Source: Candidatus Moraniibacteriota bacterium (lineage in GTDB: Bacteria; Patescibacteriota; Minisyncoccia; Moranbacterales; UBA2206). From it: a stretch of 5,689 nt of DNA. Positions 4,315 through 5,689 of this stretch are shown here, one piece after another (position 1 is the first letter of the stretch; each line of letters opens with the position of its first letter). Under the pieces are notes generated by a model, which saw only the letters and a program-made list of their open reading frames with translations, made no database searches and was not told where the DNA came from. The DNA lies in NCBI GenBank assembly GCA_023261605.1, contig JAHFOP010000057.1, forward strand, positions 1-5,689, in the 5' to 3' direction. Both the position numbers and the translations under genes were made by a program.

Positions 4315-5169
4315 ATGCAGAACAAAATTAAAATAAGTAGCTATATCTTGGGAATTTTTTTGATAATTCTTGTGGGTTGGTTTTTGTTTTGGCACATCAA
4401 CAAACCACAGGAAGAAACAGTTGTGGAGACGAAAAATAATATTACTACACATATTCCGCCCACGACAATAGTGCCCGCGGCGGTTACCGATACGAATGAC
4501 GCACCCAAAGTGGTGCCCGCGGCCGTACCGATTTTCATGTATCATTACATCCGAGACTATACTGACGCAAATGATCCAATCGGAGAAAATCTGTCTGTTT
4601 CACCCAAAAAATTTGAAGCACAAATCGCTTGGCTCAAAAGCCACAATTATCAAACAGTTTTTCCAATGTTTTTCAAAAATCCCGAGGCTCTCTCTGCTAA
4701 GCCTATCATCCTCACTTTTGACGACGGCTATCAAGATGCTTTCGACAACGCTTTCCCCATCCTGCAAAAATATGACCTGCGAGGAATGTTCTACTTGATT
4801 GTGAATAAAGTTAACACACCGGGCTATTTGACTTGGGACGAAATTTTGACTATGCAAAGAGCTGGGATGGTTTTCGGTTCGCACACTCTCACACATCCAA
4901 ATTTGCAAAATATGTCGCCGAGTGATTTGCAAAAAGAATTAGGCGGAAGTGAAAATATCCTCGAACAGAAACTCGGCACAAAGATCACCGACTTTTGTTA
5001 TCCGTCCGGCAAATATGATGCGGCCGCCCAGTCAGAGTTATCAAAAGATGGCTATCAAACAGCTGTCACCACCGCGCCCGGCCTAGCAAATATGCAGGAT
5101 AATCCCCTCCTCTTGAAAAGGTGGCGAATTATGGAAAACACCAACATTGCGTCTCTCTTAGAAAAATAA
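4315..5169 (+). CDS. membrane-anchored polysaccharide deacetylase (NodB/CE4 family)
   Basis: The 284-residue protein has a short basic N-terminus, one membrane segment (about residues 9-27, an uncleaved signal anchor), a Thr/Pro/Ala-rich linker to about 70, and then a NodB homology domain outside the membrane. Domain marks are PIFMYHYIR (72-80), ILTFDDGYQDAF (132-143; Asp136 as base, Asp137 as metal ligand), FGSHTLTHPNL (187-197; His190 and His194 as metal ligands), CYPSGKYD (228-235, in place of the RPPYG of other groups) and AVTTAPG (250-256). The catalytic set is complete. CE4 enzymes remove N-acetyl (sometimes O-acetyl) groups from chitin-like, peptidoglycan or exopolysaccharide chains using a divalent metal. 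This sequence resembles the YHxI-type group that includes biofilm-polysaccharide deacetylases, but the substrate is not fixed. A VPAAV linker motif occurs twice (53-57 and 67-71), from an 11-bp DNA repeat at 4471-4481 and 4513-4523. An in-frame TAA at 4309-4311 makes 4315 the earliest ATG; there is no SD. No clear terminator follows. Confidence 0.93.
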   Translation: MQNKIKISSYILGIFLIILVGWFLFWHINKPQEETVVETKNNITTHIPPTTIVPAAVTDTNDAPKVVPAAVPIFMYHYIRDYTDANDPIGENLSVSPKKFEAQIAWLKSHNYQTVFPMFFKNPEALSAKPIILTFDDGYQDAFDNAFPILQKYDLRGMFYLIVNKVNTPGYLTWDEILTMQRAGMVFGSHTLTHPNLQNMSPSDLQKELGGSENILEQKLGTKITDFCYPSGKYDAAAQSELSKDGYQTAVTTAPGLANMQDNPLLLKRWRIMENTNIASLLEK

Positions 5170-5227
5170 CACTTATCTTAACAATCTTTTATATCAAAAC
5201 CGTCCTCAACTGGGATATTACACTTTG

Positions 5228-5256
5228 TTGTAAATAGCGCCTTTCCGTTGTATAAC
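5228..5256 (+). promoter_or_regulatory. likely promoter of the lipoprotein gene
   Basis: TTGTAA (5228-5233, four of six bases) and TATAAC (5251-5256, five of six) are separated by an ideal 17 bp. Transcription would begin near 5263, giving a leader of about 22 nt that is almost all A and T, without an SD, before the ATG at 5285. Confidence 0.5.
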
Positions 5257-5284
5257 TAGATAGCTAATTATTAAATTTAAAAAA

Positions 5285-5689
5285 ATGAAAAAAATTATGA
5301 CGCTGCCTTTTATATTGTTAGGCGTGCTCTTACTCAGCGGTTGTGGCCAATCTGGAAGCAATTCATACGGAGCTTCCAGTAACACCACTTATAATTCAAC
5401 ACCGCCTACAACGCCAATTCAGCCTCCAACGCCACAGACATCGGATACTGGAACTCAAGCAGGTTCTTTCACCTTGAAGACAGAAACTAATACAGCGCTA
5501 GGCACAATACTGGTGGCGGATAACGGCATGACTCTTTACACTTACGCTCCTGATTCGGCCGGTGTCAGCAACTGTTATGGCACTTGCGCAACCGCATGGC
5601 CACCCTATATGGCATCCTCAGGCCAGCCACTTACTATGGCCGCTGGAATCTCCGGCAAACTTAGTACTATCAAACGCTCAGATGGCACA
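5285..5689 (+). CDS. lipoprotein with secreted repeat of unknown function (Lipoprotein_15, COG4315-like), 3' end outside window
   Basis: The frame is open from ATG 5285 to the window end, giving 135 residues and no stop. Residues 1-20 are a lipoprotein signal peptide: Lys2-Lys3, a hydrophobic core, and the lipobox LSGC with Cys20 as the lipidated residue. A Ser/Thr/Asn/Pro-rich linker with several TPP/PTP runs (about 21-60) would span the wall or periplasm. The folded part starts near 61 and has the PF03640 pattern: LGTILVADNGMTLYTYAPD (72-90), then SNCYGTCATAWPPY (95-108) with the Cys97/Cys101 pair and the WPP motif. Family members are exported proteins of unknown biochemical role. They usually carry two such units, so the second copy should lie beyond the window. 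There is no SD; the A-run before the ATG and the promoter at 5228-5256 support this start. It follows the deacetylase by 115 bp and is probably transcribed separately. Confidence 0.9.
   Translation, partial: MKKIMTLPFILLGVLLLSGCGQSGSNSYGASSNTTYNSTPPTTPIQPPTPQTSDTGTQAGSFTLKTETNTALGTILVADNGMTLYTYAPDSAGVSNCYGTCATAWPPYMASSGQPLTMAAGISGKLSTIKRSDGT

Noticed and set aside
4471..4523. 11-bp direct repeat GTGCCCGCGGC as a regulatory or insertion-site duplication.
   Set aside because: It lies in frame inside the deacetylase linker and simply encodes the repeated VPAAV, as expected from slippage in a low-complexity spacer.
4496..4932. Open frames of 100 and 110 codons overlapping the deacetylase, one on each strand.
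   Set aside because: The deacetylase frame carries all catalytic motifs across this stretch; the other frames are low-complexity shadows.
1..5689. Recoding of TGA, as in some CPR lineages, because none of the seven visible stop codons is TGA.
   Set aside because: No coding frame contains an in-frame TGA and tryptophan uses TGG. Seven stops are too few to mean more than AT-rich bias, so the standard code fits.

Overview
This 5.7 kb stretch of bacterial DNA is AT-rich, gene-dense and uses the standard genetic code. It holds eight protein-coding genes, two of them cut by the window edges. Most starts have A/T-rich leaders without a Shine-Dalgarno (SD) sequence. That style, the short single-domain proteins and the gene mix would suit a Patescibacteria/CPR-type genome or another small environmental bacterium. 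This placement is inference; no phylogenetic marker is present. I see no rRNA, tRNA, CRISPR array, insertion sequence or phage gene.

Layout. Positions 1-422 hold the C-terminal part of an alpha/beta hydrolase. It is followed 42 bp later by a PlsC-like acyltransferase (465-1205) with a one-residue-shortened HX4D motif. The 281-bp gap that follows (1206-1486) is rich in signals: a possible promoter, a small hairpin, an intrinsic terminator, a second promoter, and a 55-nt hairpin whose four non-Watson-Crick pairs are all G-U on the + strand. It leads into a strong SD and a multi-pass membrane protein of unknown function (1487-2008), closed by a terminator. The 2009-2264 gap holds a repeat copy, a remnant minus-strand reading frame and another hairpin with a T-tract. 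A two-gene unit follows: a RibD-C/DHFR-like reductase (2265-2864) and a PhnB-like VOC protein (2883-3392). A bidirectional terminator (3480-3511) separates it from a convergent DUF457/YdjM-like membrane protein (3557-4150, minus). Divergent from that, 4315-5169 encodes a membrane-anchored polysaccharide deacetylase whose promoter appears to leave almost no leader. The window ends inside a Lipoprotein_15-type (PF03640) lipoprotein starting at 5285.

How the genes relate. No single pathway links them. The right half (DUF457 protein, deacetylase, lipoprotein) and the 1487 gene concern the envelope; the DHFR-like/VOC pair is a typical accessory module. The items most worth attention are the structured leader of the 1487 gene, the possible short transcript before it, and a 41-42 bp dispersed repeat (2090-2130 and 4205-4246). 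On the minus strand both repeat copies read as the same short peptide, with synonymous differences between them, so they look like remnants or mobile pieces of a coding sequence.
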